64,000 nucleotides of DNA from Branchiostoma lanceolatum (taxonomy: Eukaryota; Chordata; Leptocardii; Amphioxiformes; Branchiostomatidae). Location: positions 7,175,734 to 7,239,733 of the forward strand of contig NC_089738.1 in assembly GCF_035083965.1 (NCBI RefSeq), written 5' to 3'. Position numbers and translations under genes: made by a program. This document shows, piece by piece, positions 1-10,984 of the stretch; within the stretch, counting starts at the first letter, position 1; each line of letters opens with the position of its first letter. Below the pieces are notes generated by a model that saw only the letters and a list, made by a program, of their open reading frames with translations, had not been told where the DNA came from and searched no databases.

Positions 1-1085
1 TAAGTTAGGGGTCCGAGTCTGATGATAAAGTACACAGTATTATGTAACTCTTGTGTAACTCTTGTCAAGGATAGTAATGTCCTTGCTCTTGTGTAACTCT
101 ATCTGTCCTTGATAATTTAGGGGTCCGATTCTGGTGATAAACGTTGTATAATTCCAAAGTCCACTTGGTCACGCGAAATAACCAAACACCAACACTTGTC
201 CAACCTAATTAGATAAAAGAATCCCGTGTGCTTTCTTAGCCTCCATAGCAGACTCTCTGGCCCTTTTTGTGGGGCTTTTTTTGATGACTTATAGTTTTGT
301 ACTGGGTCGTTTGTGCAGCAAGCTAAGCCCGTAACCGGGCTGCACAAACGACCCAGTACAAAAGAATTCATCAACAAAAACTGTATCATAAGTCCCCCAA
401 AAAGGCCCAGACAGCCTGCTATAGAGACTAGTGCTTTCTCGCGACTATGTATACTATGTTAACACCTGCTTACCAACAGCAGCAGGTCTATTGATTTTGG
501 TATTGAAAAGTCTCGGCTTTGCGGGATTTTATGATTATTGACCCGATTATTGTAAAATCATTTGGATTTAGTAAAAAAAAATCATTGATAAGATTAGGGT
601 CGGATATATAACTGGTGCGCTCCAAAGTCCACCTCATCAGGAGAAATAACTAAAACACCAATACTTGTCAAACCTAGATACGTGTAGATGAAATACTCCC
701 GTGTGATTTCTCGTGACCATCGATGTATGTTAATACCTGCTTACCAACAACAGCAGATCAATTGATTTTGTTATTGAAAAGTCCGGGCTTTTTGCAGGAT
801 TTTATAAGCTAATTATTGTAAAATGCTGACCCATCATGTTCGATATGGGTCGGATAGGTAAATGATGCGTTCTTAAGGCCACCTAATCATTGCCAAGCGA
901 AATAACTTATCATCAATACTTGTCCAACCTATAGATAGATGAAATAATCCCGTGTGCTTTCTCGTGACGATCGATGTAATATAGGTTAATACCTGCCTAT
1001 CAACATCAGATCTATTGACTTTGCTCTAGTTAGAAGTCTAAGCTTTTGAAGGATTTTATAGCCCGATTACTACAGAATACGGGAC
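1..1085. repeat. three tandem ~240-bp repeat units, the first split by a MITE
   Basis: Three diverged copies of one unit run roughly 120-560 (interrupted), 600-835 and 840-1085. Each contains 'aatacttgtccaacct', 'cccgtgtgctttctcg', 'taatacctgcttaccaac' and 'ggattttata' in the same order. No coding potential is seen. The intact second and third units act as empty-site references for the insertion in unit 1. Confidence 0.75.
237..430. mobile_element. MITE, 194 bp, long terminal inverted repeats, 9-bp target duplication
   Basis: The ends read TAGCCTCCATAGCA and, reversed, TAGTCTCTATAGCA; the inverted arms continue inward to TTTTGTACTGGGTCGTTTG, leaving a short loop near 325-340. GTGCTTTCT occurs directly on both sides (228-236 and 431-439), and the uninterrupted neighbouring repeat unit at about 950-965 has it once, so this is a clean insertion. 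A 9-bp duplication fits Mutator-type elements best; the superfamily call is inference. A related element lies at 4019-4213. Confidence 0.8.
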
Positions 1086-1380
1086 ATTGAATAGATAATC
1101 AGCCCAACTTACATGCATCTTTTAACCTTCTCCCTGCTGCCTAACTCCGTAAACAATACAAATTCGTTTCGACCTCGGCACTTTATTCGGTGGTTATACG
1201 AACGACCATGCCTTATCACACCGTATAGACCTCAGGGCGGGTCATTAACCCTATATTGAAATGATGAAAGGTCCTACAATCACAATAGTGTGATTTATTG
1301 TGATTGTTAAAATGTATACTATCTCTTAAGTGCCGGCCGGCCGGCTGCCTCTACTAGTTCACCCAAGAAAGTTTGGTCTC
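1086..1380. other. downstream flank of SOUL gene A, nothing recognised
   Basis: No open frame with recognisable content. A short imperfect palindrome (tcacaatagtgtgatttattgtga) near 1280-1303 and a GGCCGGCCGGC run near 1335 are the only notable points. Confidence 0.5.
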
Positions 1381-1403
1381 ACACATTCACATGCGAATGC
1401 GTC

Positions 1404-1409
1404 TTTATT
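1404..1409 (-). promoter_or_regulatory. poly(A) signal of SOUL gene A
   Basis: TTTATT on the plus strand reads AATAAA on the gene strand, 43 bp past the stop codon of gene A, within a tail (ggtctcac..cattcacatg) that is repeated at gene B. Confidence 0.6.
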
Positions 1410-1451
1410 ACAACCAAGCAAGAATACAATTCTCAAGGAGTTGTTGTCGTC

Positions 1452-1969
1452 TTAGTCTGACTTTATGAGCCATACTTCATTGTGCCTGAATACCGGTTGG
1501 AAGACGCTGTTGTATTCGGCTGCGTAGTAGAAGTTCTTGTGGTAGCTGATTGTAGCGTTGTCCAGAGCACCAGCCAAGGTGGCGGCGTTCTCTGCCCAGT
1601 CGTCACCAAAGGCGTACCCACTGAAATGCCTGGGCAAGAAAAAGAAGGAAAATATACGAAGATGCATACTTTTCACACATTGTGTCGGCAATATATATAT
1701 TTTAGCCTTCTTGTTTGATTTGTCAAAATTTGTGGCAATGTAACGCTTCATGTATACAAATAAGAGCTATCTACCACTAAAAAATCATGACAATAGCACG
1801 TCCAGAACACGAGATATCAAAACTAGAATTTCCGATGCAGTGCCATTTAAGGTCACTAGAGGTCTCAAAATCTAATCATTTTAAGGTGTTATCAATACCT
1901 ACCTACATATTAAATATCAAAACAATTAACTCAAGCATTCTTGAGTTTTCACACACAGACAGGCATCAG

Positions 1970-2031
<62 letters not shown>

Positions 2032-2187
2032 TTTCGGATAGGACGTTAAATGGATAAGGGGACCTTCACGGTATGAGCGGATCATATAAACCTGTCCGGA
2101 TATGCAGCTTGTACTCTTCAGTACAAACCTGGTGCGTTACGCCTTGAGGCGGTTTACCGGGTATGCAATACAAACAAACAAACATAT

Positions 2188-2241
<54 letters not shown>

Positions 2242-3914
2242 AAACATAACCTTCTTGGCGAAGGTAATAAAGATTGACTCCTACCTCACATAGGCAGTCA
2301 TCTTTGGAAAAGGGTTCAGATAAACAAGAGGATCGGAGGGCTGAAGTGGACTGGTCTGGTCAGCACGTGGAACGATCAAAGACACCGTGAAGTTACTAGA
2401 AGAGGAGTTCTGTCCTGGTGTCACCATCGTCACCACGGGCTCTGTCATTGGAATGTTAGCTCCTGTTAAAACAACGAGTAGCAATAAGGCCAGGGTGGGG
2501 TTGATAGTTGGTATAACGGTTATAGTATTTGGCCTAGGTGTCCTAACCTCCGATGCAGACTCCTCCCGGCTGTTTTCTTTTTCAAGTTACAGTTTTTATA
2601 CTATTCCTTACTCCTATACGTAATAGTATAAAAACTGTAACTTTAAAAAAAACAGCCGGGAGGAGTCTGCATCGGAGGCTATAGGTGTCCTGGGTTCGAA
2701 TTGTCTGAAATGTAAACAATGAAAGGCACTTGATATGACATTCCCCCCTTCACCCACCCAGGTGTAAAAATGGGTAATTGACTTCGGCTGGGGATGTAAA
2801 CGGCGGCGGAAAGAGATGGTTGGCCTTGCCTCTCAATACCGTGCCCAAGACACAGTGGATGACAACCCACTGTCCCTACGGCCTCAAAAAGGCTATGGGA
2901 CTACCTTTACCTTTTGACAAACTTGCGTGAACTGAAGATCTTGGATTAAGCATCCAACTTAATGTGGTATATTTCTTGATTTAATCACCTTATCTCAAGA
3001 AAAAAGTGAGAGAAGTTTGGGGAAATTCTGGATTTAGGAAATCCAGAGAATTAATTGTAGGAGAGGCGAATCGGACCCCGTATCCTTCCGATTTGTTGCA
3101 TATAGATAAAATCACCCAGATTCATAGCGTAGTGTTTAGTCTAAGTTATACAGAACTCCTTGGTGTTATTATAAGCAAAGGCGTATAGATATCTCAATGC
3201 AAAGTCTTGATGTTTAGTATGGCTACAATGACCCGTTACAATTGTTGTGGAATATAGTTTGTTTAATTGATCGATCGATCAATCTATATTGATTGATAGA
3301 TTTATCGATTGATTGATTCACTAAAAAACGCAAAGGGACTTACGTTCCTTGTTGGCCCCGGAGATGTACTGTATAAGTTTTCCATAGCCTGTGCGCATGC
3401 CTGAACCGTACCAGGTAAGGTAGGCACTGGAACTGACCCACTCAGCTGGTTCATACAAGCGTTCTTGATAATCCTAGATATAAAAAGAAATTGAATTTAA
3501 GCTGGCCACCTCAAAATCATCTTATATTGATAACAGTAATGGTAACTTTTCTCACGTGGAAAATATCTATATTCTACATGTATAATTTTAATTTGACGAT
3601 GTTCTGGATTTGCAGTTTGAGCTTTAGGTTCTTTTTAAGTATTCATTTCAAATGTGCTGCCTTTTAATACTTGTATTTCAGCACTGCATGCACTTAATGC
3701 ATTTTACATTCAACTGCTCTGTTCGAGAATGTGTTACAAATTCTAAACGAGATATCAAAACTGGAAGTCCTGCTGCAGTACCATGAAAAGCAGTCAGGGG
3801 GCCACGATCAAGTGTTTTTCTTTTGTACACCAACAAACATATCAAATATCACAAAGACAAAATTCACGAGTTCTCGAGTTATATGGTGGGTCTTCACACA
3901 CACACACACGCACA

Positions 3915-3978
<64 letters not shown>

Positions 3979-4396
3979 ACAACATACAAACACACACACA
4001 CATAATCGAAATCATAACTAGCCTCTATAGCAGGCTATGTGGGCCTTTTTTAGGTATTTGCTGATGACTCCTTTTTGTACTGGGTCGTTTGTGCAGAGAG
4101 TCCGTAACCATATACCGGGCCTATCAGTAAAACGTATATTATAAGCTCAAACAATTTGGCTCGCCCCTGAGGGGTCGCCAAAAAGGCCCAGAGAGCCTGC
4201 TATGGTATGGAGGCATTTCTTCTCGGCGAAGGTATGACTACTAAACTACTCAAAACCCTGTACGTACGGGAGTGGATGTGACTACGTGGTATCGGGGACA
4301 GTTCAGACTGTGACAGAAAGTTGTCGGCCATGTCACACGGGCGGGGCTAGCAGCGACAAGGCTGGCCACAGTAGTCAGGATAAACAGACTCAACAT
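1452..4396 (-). CDS. HEBP2: SOUL/heme-binding protein 2-like, gene A (secreted)
   Basis: Spliced CDS on the minus strand, read in order 4394-4268 (ATG at 4394-4396), 3473-3344, 2462-2285, 1629-1452 (stop TAA). All introns have GT/AG ends (donors GTACGT, GTAAGT, GTAGG), phases 0, 1, 2, and the exons sum to 615 nt, 204 codons. Residues 1-17 are a signal peptide (MLSLFILTTVASLVAAS), followed by a WP..FC....CPRY cysteine pair. Exon 3 gives DYQERLYEPAEWVS, exon 4 the family hallmark IPMTEPV, and the last exon YNSVF..VFRHNEVWLIKSD, close to vertebrate HEBP2 C-termini. SOUL proteins bind porphyrin or act as small ligand-binding proteins; here the signal peptide and sequons (NSS, NFT, NAT) indicate an extracellular protein. 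Length matches HEBP2 (about 205). Heme binding itself is not shown by the sequence. Confidence 0.9.
1787..2280. repeat. two (CA)n microsatellites with flanking repeat module in intron 4 of gene A
   Basis: CA runs at about 1972-2030 and 2189-2238. The first follows a module containing 'acgagatatcaaaactagaa' and the second precedes 'cgaaaacataaccttcttgg'. The same two modules bracket the CA runs at 3749-4015 and 7948-8230, so these are copies of a dispersed element with an internal CA array. Confidence 0.75.
2545..2681. mobile_element. foldback MITE in intron 3 of gene A
   Basis: Near-perfect inverted arms: CCTCCGATGCAGACTCCTCC at the left and its reverse complement ending at about 2678, continuing through CAGTTTTTATACTATT. 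The spacer is only about 12 bp. TAGGTGTCCT lies directly on both sides (2535-2544 and 2682-2691), a likely 10-bp target duplication. Confidence 0.75.
4019..4213. mobile_element. second copy of the TAGCCTCTATAGCAG MITE
   Basis: Left end tagcctctatagcagg, right end ending cctgctatggtatggaggc, with the shared arm GTACTGGGTCGTTTGTGCAG near 4078. The interior differs from the 237-430 copy. It sits beside a CA array in intron 2 of gene A. A target duplication is not clear. Confidence 0.65.
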
Positions 4397-5045
4397 CTTG
4401 GAGACTCTGTGAATGCGGAAAGATAAGCCAGTTATCGCTGGCGCCGCCTGGGAGGCCTCCAAAGGAGACTATTTCTTGCCGCAGATCCTACGGGGCCGGC
4501 TGAAGATTCTAGCCGGCTGATACGATTTTGTCCCCGTAGAAATCTGCTTTGAGATTTAAGCAAACCGGTAATCCTCGCCGTTTACCTGGTAAAGCCCCCC
4601 TCTCACTGTACCCGCGGCACGCTGGCGGTGTCGCTGCGTCCTAAACTGGATTTGTGTTACCCTTGACTTTATAATGGGAATATCATTCAAAGCGTATGAC
4701 CGAAAAGACAACAAAACACTCAAAGCTTAAAAATATTCGTTTTTTTTTGTCGATGAAATTCGTTGAGTGATTTGTCAATTCGATCGACCGCAGCGACGCC
4801 GACAACGTGCCGCGAGTCCAGTGGGAGGGGGGCTTTAAGGTTACTACGAGTTATCACCGTTGGTGTAACAGTGTCACAAAAAATTAAAGCAAAAAATGTG
4901 AAAATAGAATGTTATCCACCACTATGTAGAAAGTACTTACCAAATGTGTTGGTTGATCCTTATTAAGCTGAAGATGACACTTAACAATTCCTGCACGACT
5001 CGTTTAGACGATCACTTGCGTGACACGAACGCAGCCAAATGTACA
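4397..5045 (-). promoter_or_regulatory. 5' UTR, non-coding first exon and promoter of SOUL gene A
   Basis: Exon 2 starts at 4406 after a CACAG acceptor, 10 nt before the ATG. A non-coding exon 1 ends at 4941 with donor GTAAGTAC; its last bases (ggatcaaccaacacatttg) are the same in gene B. Upstream, on the gene strand, lie GTCACGCAAG (5015-5024) and TTTGGCTGC (5031-5039), both shared with the other three genes. No strong TATA box is seen, only TTAATAAGG near 4962. Between 4406 and 4941 nothing else is recognised. Confidence 0.65.
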
Positions 5046-5700
5046 CACAAAAATGTACATCTTATCTCTGACCTCAACCCGCCGATTGTCCGAAAACGTG
5101 CTTGACCACTGTCTATACAACATGCTTGATTATGTGAACCAGCCATTTTTGCAACGAGACAAGCTTGTACCCAGACGGCAAGGTAGAGAAATATGAAAAA
5201 AAATTCTACTAGAATATTATGGAATTTTGAAGAAGAAAATTGCGAAAATTGTTGATTTGACGAAATGGATTACACTATGATTCCACTCACTCCTAGCATC
5301 TTTTGAGACTGTCCCTAAGATATCTTAACATAATAAGTAACTGAAATAAGTAGTGATTATTGCTTATTTAACCTACTTAGATAACAGTACCTACGTGCGT
5401 GCGTTCTTCTGATGATGTGCGTTATCTGTGAACGACCTTTGCATCTGTTGACTTGGAATTTTTATCAATCATTTATCATTTATCAATCTATTGTGGTTGT
5501 CAGTTCTGTATTTAGCCCTCATGCGTCAAAAGAGGCACTGCCTAGCCAGAACTACACTGAGCACCTGACTGAAGCCGATTGACCGGCCGAAGATGTCGAC
5601 CGTCTTTCGAGACGCGAAGAGCCGACGGAAGGGTTGTCAATATGTATTATACACGGTACCATCTCAAAGGCACCGGAACAAATTTTGTGTTGCCTTGACT
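5046..5700. other. intergenic A-B, nothing recognised
   Basis: AT-rich sequence without a convincing open frame or recognised repeat. It shares loosely conserved lines (aataagtagtgattattgc, acctacttagataacagta) with 9150-9200 upstream of gene B, so the upstream flank was duplicated with the gene. Confidence 0.45.
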
Positions 5701-5714
5701 AACTCACTAAATTT

Positions 5715-6135
5715 ATAAAAAAAACTTTTGTCTCACAGGCGTACGCGTATTGATAGAATATATATTTATTATGAATAAATGAGCTATACAATAGGCGTTC
5801 AATTGTTGTTGTTGTCTTAATCTGACATTATGAAATGCAACGCAAATGTTAAACTTTTGGGGTTTTGTAGCATTGACTAGCTTATTAAAAAGGGTTTGGT
5901 CTCACGCATTCACATGTGGATATAATACATCTTTATTATGAACAAATGAACATACAATAGGATTTGTTGTTGTTCTCTTAATCTGAGTTATGAAATGTAA
6001 GGCAAATGTTAAACTTTTGGGTTTGGGTAGCCTTGACTAGCTTACTGAAAAAAAACTTGGTCTCACGCATTCACATGTGGATATAATACATCTTTATTAT
6101 GAACAAATGAAAATACAATAGGACTTGTTGTCTTC
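5715..6135 (-). repeat. 3'-terminal region of gene B repeated in tandem (~160-bp units)
   Basis: Three units: about 5728-5890, 5891-6050, and the functional one from 6051 into the stop codon of gene B. Each carries GTCTCAC, a TTTATTATGAA(C/T)AA segment (AATAAA on the gene strand) and a cttaatctgac-like line. That line matches the last codons and stop of genes A and B (cttagtctgac, ctcagtctgac), so each unit contains a remnant of the coding end plus 3' UTR. Confidence 0.7.
6093..6098 (-). promoter_or_regulatory. poly(A) signal of SOUL gene B
   Basis: TTTATT on the plus strand gives AATAAA on the gene strand 38 bp beyond the stop codon. Similar motifs in the upstream tandem units (near 5767 and 5931) offer alternative ends. 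Confidence 0.6.
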
Positions 6136-8109
6136 TCAGTCTGACTTTAGGAACCAGACTTCGTTGTGCCTGTTTGTCGGTGTGAAAGGACCGTCGTAAC
6201 CGGCTGTGTAGTAGAAATCCTTGTGGTAGCTTATTGTAGCGTTGTCCAGAGATTTGGCCAGGGCGGCAGCATTCTCAACCCAGTCGTTGTCTCTAGCGAA
6301 CCCACTGAAATGCCTGCGCCAAAAAAGGGGGGAAATTACAACGTGCTTGCAATTGTGTCGATATTGTTTTATCCTTTATCCTGAAATTACGAATTTGTTT
6401 TTATCAAACAGAAATAAACAAATATAGAGATGGCGGTACACTCAGACGTATATTAGCGCCAAGTCAAACTTATATTAGCGCCGCCACGAAAACAATCAAA
6501 TTAAGATGTAATGATGCATAAACTGACAAATAAATGTATGCAATCTTAGGGGCAAATTTTACTTTCTGTGAGCGCAAGTCCTAACACACCTTCCTTAGTA
6601 AAGTCCTTACACACCTTACCTTCTGTTAAGACACAAACAAAAATTTGAATCGTTGTGTTTCAAACAGGTGAAAAACGTCCACTTTGGATAATACTTACTT
6701 TACTTTTGGGGTAATGAAATGCCGAGTTCGTCACACTATATAGCTATCTTACAATTGTGGATATGTATCGAAAAACTACATGTATACAAAATTATGATTT
6801 GGCCCGGCCCTACCTCACAAAAGCAGTCATTTGTGGCAGAGTGTTGGTGAAAACGTCGGGATCGGAGGGTTCGGGTGGGCTGGTCTGGTCAGCATACGGC
6901 ACGAAGAAAGACACGGTGACGTCCATAGAAGACCCCTGTCCGGGTGTCACCTTATTCAGCACAGGTACTGTCATCGGGATCTTAGCCTCTGAGGAACGAA
7001 CGTGAAAACAATAAGGGCAGGGTCGGTAAATACTTTTTGAACAGTGAACAACAGCGCTCATAGTGATAAGCATGCATTAAGGTAAGGTAAAGCAGTCACC
7101 CTCAATTGAGGTGAAGCATAATGCTTTTTCAAGTAGCTAGTGGTAGTGCAATGCGGCTTCGCTACGGCTCGCGTTTTTGGCCAAGCACACCTGGTCACCC
7201 CTACTCTTCTCGATAACTATCATGGTTGGGTTCTTTTACGTGCATAGGTTTGACGTTTGATGCTTATGACCGAAGCTGCAACTTAAGTTTATCTTAAGTC
7301 ATTTCTATGGGATATTTCTTGAAGTTCTGATATTCTCTCAACAAATCAAAGAAGTGATCTAAGTTTGGGACAATTTTGGATTCAGGAAATCCACGGAATT
7401 CCTTGAAATATTACTAGTGGTGAATTGAAGAGACCTGTTCTTCCAATTCATTGTTGATATTCATTTTGACACATGTACACGTTTCGTCTTTTACCTTTAG
7501 CACACTGAAGTAGCCGTTTGGTACCAAGTTTCCTATTGGCTACAGAGTTAGGCAGCAGGGGGAAGGTTTATCCAAGGAGATTATAGTCAAGCCTAACCAA
7601 AATATCGCAAACATGAGGGGACTTACGGTCCTCGTTGGCCCCGGAGATGTACTGGAAGAGTTTCCGGAAACCTTCGCTCACGGCTGAACTGTACTCGGAG
7701 CCGGAGATAGTGACACTGGTCCACTTAGCCGGCTCGTACAAGCGTTCTTCATAATCCTAGAAAGAAAGAAAGTAAAAGATTGCAGTCTTAAAATGATTAT
7801 AGTGCATGTAATACAATAACTGGTGTTACGCGCTTTGTGTTTGTAATAGTTCGGCAGAGTTCTAAGTTTGGTGGAGTGTTTATTTCAAACGTACGGACCT
7901 TTAAATTTGTATTCTATCATTGAATGAATGGGTGGCGAATTTCAAACGAGATATCAAAGCTGGAAGTCCTACTGCAGTACCACGGAACGCCCCCAGGGTC
8001 CATAAGGACACATTTACGACTTCTGGAGTTATGGCGTTCACAAGCACACCCAGACAGACAGACAGACACACACACACACACACACTCACACACACACAGA
8101 GAGACACAA

Positions 8110-8192
<83 letters not shown>

Positions 8193-8379
8193 AACACACA
8201 CACACGAAAGCATAACCTTTTCTGCGAAGGTGATAAACCAAACTTGGACGTACGGCAGTGGACGTAACCACGGAGTATCTGGGACAGTCCTGTCCATGGC
8301 AGAAAGTTGGCGGCCATGTCCGGGCGGGACTAGCGGCTACAAGGCCGGCCACAGTTGTCAGGATAAACAGACTCAACAT
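6136..8379 (-). CDS. HEBP2: SOUL/heme-binding protein 2-like, gene B (secreted)
   Basis: Minus-strand exons 8379-8254, 7756-7627, 6988-6814, 6313-6136; the stop is TGA at 6136-6138. The sum is 609 nt, 202 codons, with intron phases identical to genes A, C and D. The signal peptide is MLSLFILTTVAGLVAAS, followed by the WPPTFCHGQDCPRY cysteine pair. Exon 3 encodes DYEERLYEPAKWTS, exon 4 AKIPMTVPV and ADQTSPPEPSDPDVF, the last exon YHKDFYYTAGY and NRHNEVWFLKSD. It is the closest relative of gene A in signal peptide, exon 1 and tail sequence, implying a recent A/B duplication. A secreted SOUL-domain porphyrin-binding role is inferred from the family; no partner is evident. Confidence 0.9.
7075..7270 (-). 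repeat. SINE-like dispersed repeat in intron 3 of gene B
   Basis: Contains aagcataatgctttttcaag, tagtggtagtgcaatgcggc, ttggccaagcacacc and a 'gggttcttttacgtgc' end. Related copies occur at 14400-14575 and, in the opposite orientation with better preservation, at 47400-47560 in the GPCR intron. Confidence 0.55.
7940..8235. repeat. (CA)n element in intron 2 of gene B
   Basis: The CA-rich array runs about 8065-8205, with the flanking lines 'cgagatatcaaagctggaag' on the left and 'cgaaagcataacc....gcgaagg' on the right, as at the gene A arrays. The frames running through it (e.g. CVCVCV) are simple-repeat artefacts. Confidence 0.75.
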
Positions 8380-8700
8380 TTTGGAGACTCTGGGGCTGTG
8401 GGAAAATATTGCAAATTTATAATCTCATAGTTTATACGGTTAAGTTTCTCAAAAACCAAGATAAAAGAAATTAAAGTTGAAGCAAAGAAACAAGTTCCAC
8501 AAAGGCTCAAATGCGTTGCTGACCACTGCGGTTTAAAGGTATAATTCTGTCTACCACAATGTAGAAAGTACTCACCAAATGTGTTGGTTGATCCTCTAGC
8601 TTCTTTCACGACGGATGATACCGTAGAATACCTGGGCGATACTTTTATAGAAGAATGACTTGTATAACACTTGTATAACACGGACGCAACCAAACGTAAA
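8380..8700 (-). promoter_or_regulatory. 5' UTR, non-coding first exon and promoter of SOUL gene B
   Basis: Exon 2 begins at 8389 (CCCCAG acceptor, agtctcc as in gene A). Non-coding exon 1 ends at 8576 with donor GTGAGTAC. A TATA box, TATAAAAG on the gene strand, lies at 8642-8649. Just upstream are two GTTATACAAG sites (8659-8679) and CGTTTGGTTGC (8686-8696), the local version of the module found at all four genes. Transcription should start near 8615. Confidence 0.7.
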
Positions 8701-8759
8701 CATCCTGTGACCTCCACCCCCGACGACCGTCTAGAAAACGTGCTTGATGACAATTGTCA

Positions 8760-10660
8760 ACATGCGTAACCATCTCATGAACCAGCAGTTTTTGAAGACT
8801 ATGTAGTTTTTTGGCGCCATGACGCCAAAATTAGAAATACTCTTAGGAATAAATATTATCGTGAAGGACATTTTCAACCACTTTTCAGCATATCTTAATT
8901 TTTGTTTCATAGTTCTTGACGGTTATTTTCATTTGTGAACTGTGGTGCAAAAACAAGCTGCACAAGTCTGTGACACCAGCAAACTTGTACCAAGACAGCA
9001 ATGGAATTTGAAAATAAAATCTACCAAATTATGCCATGGAGAACGATAAGGAAAAAATGCTGAAATTGTTGGTTTCAAAAATAAAAATTGCATGATTATA
9101 CCACCCCATTTCCACGATCATTCTTGGTTTCTCCCTTAGATTAGGTAACTTAAGTAATCAAACTTTACTGCTTGTTTGACCTACTTAGATAACAGTATAT
9201 ATAATACATGCACGTGTCTTTCCTCGTGATGATGTGTGCGCTACCTGTGCTCAACCTTTGCTTTAGATATAAATCTGTTGAATGAGTCTTGGAGAGAACA
9301 ATCGCAGATGGCAGAAAAAAACAGTACACTACCATCATAATGCCGCTTAAGGTCTCATTCGTGAGGTTTTTTTCGCCCCATAGGCTTACATGTTATAAAC
9401 GTGTTTTACATGGGCGTGTTCGTAATGAAGCTATAGGAAATGCACCAATGTTATTCGTTCCATGTTGAGAACATTTAACCTAGATCATGTAAAAAAATTG
9501 CCAGCAATTTCACTGCATGTAATCTCTTTTTATAGCAATTACAAACTGCACTTAGCTACACCCCCAAAAAGGCACTTTCCAGCTGTAAGCGCACGACCGC
9601 ATCACTCAAAATGCAGGGCTGTGCACGTCCGACCTCGCGCGCGGCTTCCGAACTTTACCTGCTAATTTCTTCAGTTACGAACAAGCTTTCATCAGTTTGA
9701 CGCTTGAGATCTGTTGGGCTAGTTAAAAGGAAATTTCACACCGATATAAACATACATGTACGTTCATGCAGCCGTTTATTTTTTGGGGTACGGACTCTTT
9801 TAGGGTACCCACTCGGAGTAACACAGGAATGATACCTTAAGAGAAACACTCAGCCTGTTATGTTAACTTTAGACTGAAGTTAGATATACAAGAGGCTTAT
9901 TACGTGCATTTTAACAATTTGAGGTCTCAATTTCAGTTCACTTTGTCCTTGTGTATACATGTATAATGGAGTTGAAACCTTTTTTTGAAAGACCAGGCTG
10001 TTTCTATAGGATAGCTTCATGTGGTAGAAATATAGAGTCTTTACTACCGATACCTTTTCTAACATGCTATTCAGCATACTCTGTTAAAAGTAAAGTATGA
10101 TGATCATTCATTGAACAAAAGAAACAGAAGTCAGGTAAAGTCAATATTAGACATTTTATTCCATTCAACAAATACTTAATTTTATCCCAATGATTTGTCT
10201 GCTTAAATTTGTATTCCAACAACACAAAGATGCAACCCTTATAATACAGAGACCAAAAGAAAAATAATACATCTGTTTAATACTCAGTACAAAATAAAGC
10301 AGGTATTGTTTGAAAAGTTCCATACATGTAGCTTATACACCATGATTCTGCAAGTACCTGAAGCTAGCTTGGCTACCTACAAGCATATACATTGTCAGTT
10401 GCATTTCAAATAAATAAACAAAACTTATGTGGTCTTCAAGTCAAAATTTTGTGCAACTCCAACAAGAAGTCTACTCCATCAATTCATGCACAATGTAAAG
10501 GCGATTATGCTTTAAGCATGAAATATACACCATTAGTGCAGTAAGCTGTTATCTTCTTATGAAGGGGAGCAAAACCTACAATTGAAAAGCCTACTTCATG
10601 CATACTATGCTAAATATATCCCCAAAGTTGAGTTCTCACTTGTTTTGCATAAGTCTGTTA
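8760..10660. other. intergenic B-C, no gene recognised
   Basis: AT-rich and without coding signal; open frames here are short and have no family likeness. The 9120-9260 part is related to the upstream flank of gene A (acctacttagataacagta). The 10100-10640 part is plain AT-rich sequence. Confidence 0.5.
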
Positions 10661-10664
10661 TACT

Positions 10665-10825
10665 CAGTAAATGCAGAAATGTTTGCGGGGATTTGATTTC
10701 GCCGTGGGGAGAAAATGGTGCAGTGGCCTTAAGTTCGCGTTTGAAACTATAGTAGTGCTACAGTCACACAATGGTACGGCATTTTGCGGTGGTTTTAAGT
10801 TCGCGGTAAATAGTTCAGTGCCCTC
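10665..10825. mobile_element. GTTCGCGG palindromic MITE, copy 1 (partial)
   Basis: Begins agtaaatgcagaaatgtttg and contains gttttaagttcgcgg-type lines, but lacks a clear right end. It belongs to the family with ends TACTGTAAATGCAGAAATG and ATGCATTTACAGTA described at 12266. Confidence 0.65.
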
Positions 10826-10984
10826 CCACCGTTTGCAACTCGCACCGTGCTGACGACTGAATTTGATTGAATTTGGTTAAGTCAGCCAGCTACATGTCCC
10901 CACATGTAAAACAAGTGAGAACTTGACTTTGGAGCATATTTATCATAGTTTAGTAAACTCGTCAATCTGAAGTTTTGGTCTCCT

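Noticed and set aside
1482..1718. Plus-strand frames overlapping the last exons of the SOUL genes (also near 6166, 11085, 18319)
   Set aside because: They are antisense shadows. The minus-strand frame gives the conserved YHK(D/N)FYY...RHNEVW end and correct splice phases in all four genes.
7901..8430. Long Cys/Val- or Thr/His-rich frames near gene B
   Set aside because: Translations of the (CA)n/(GT)n microsatellite; only the N-terminal exon of gene B in this stretch is real.
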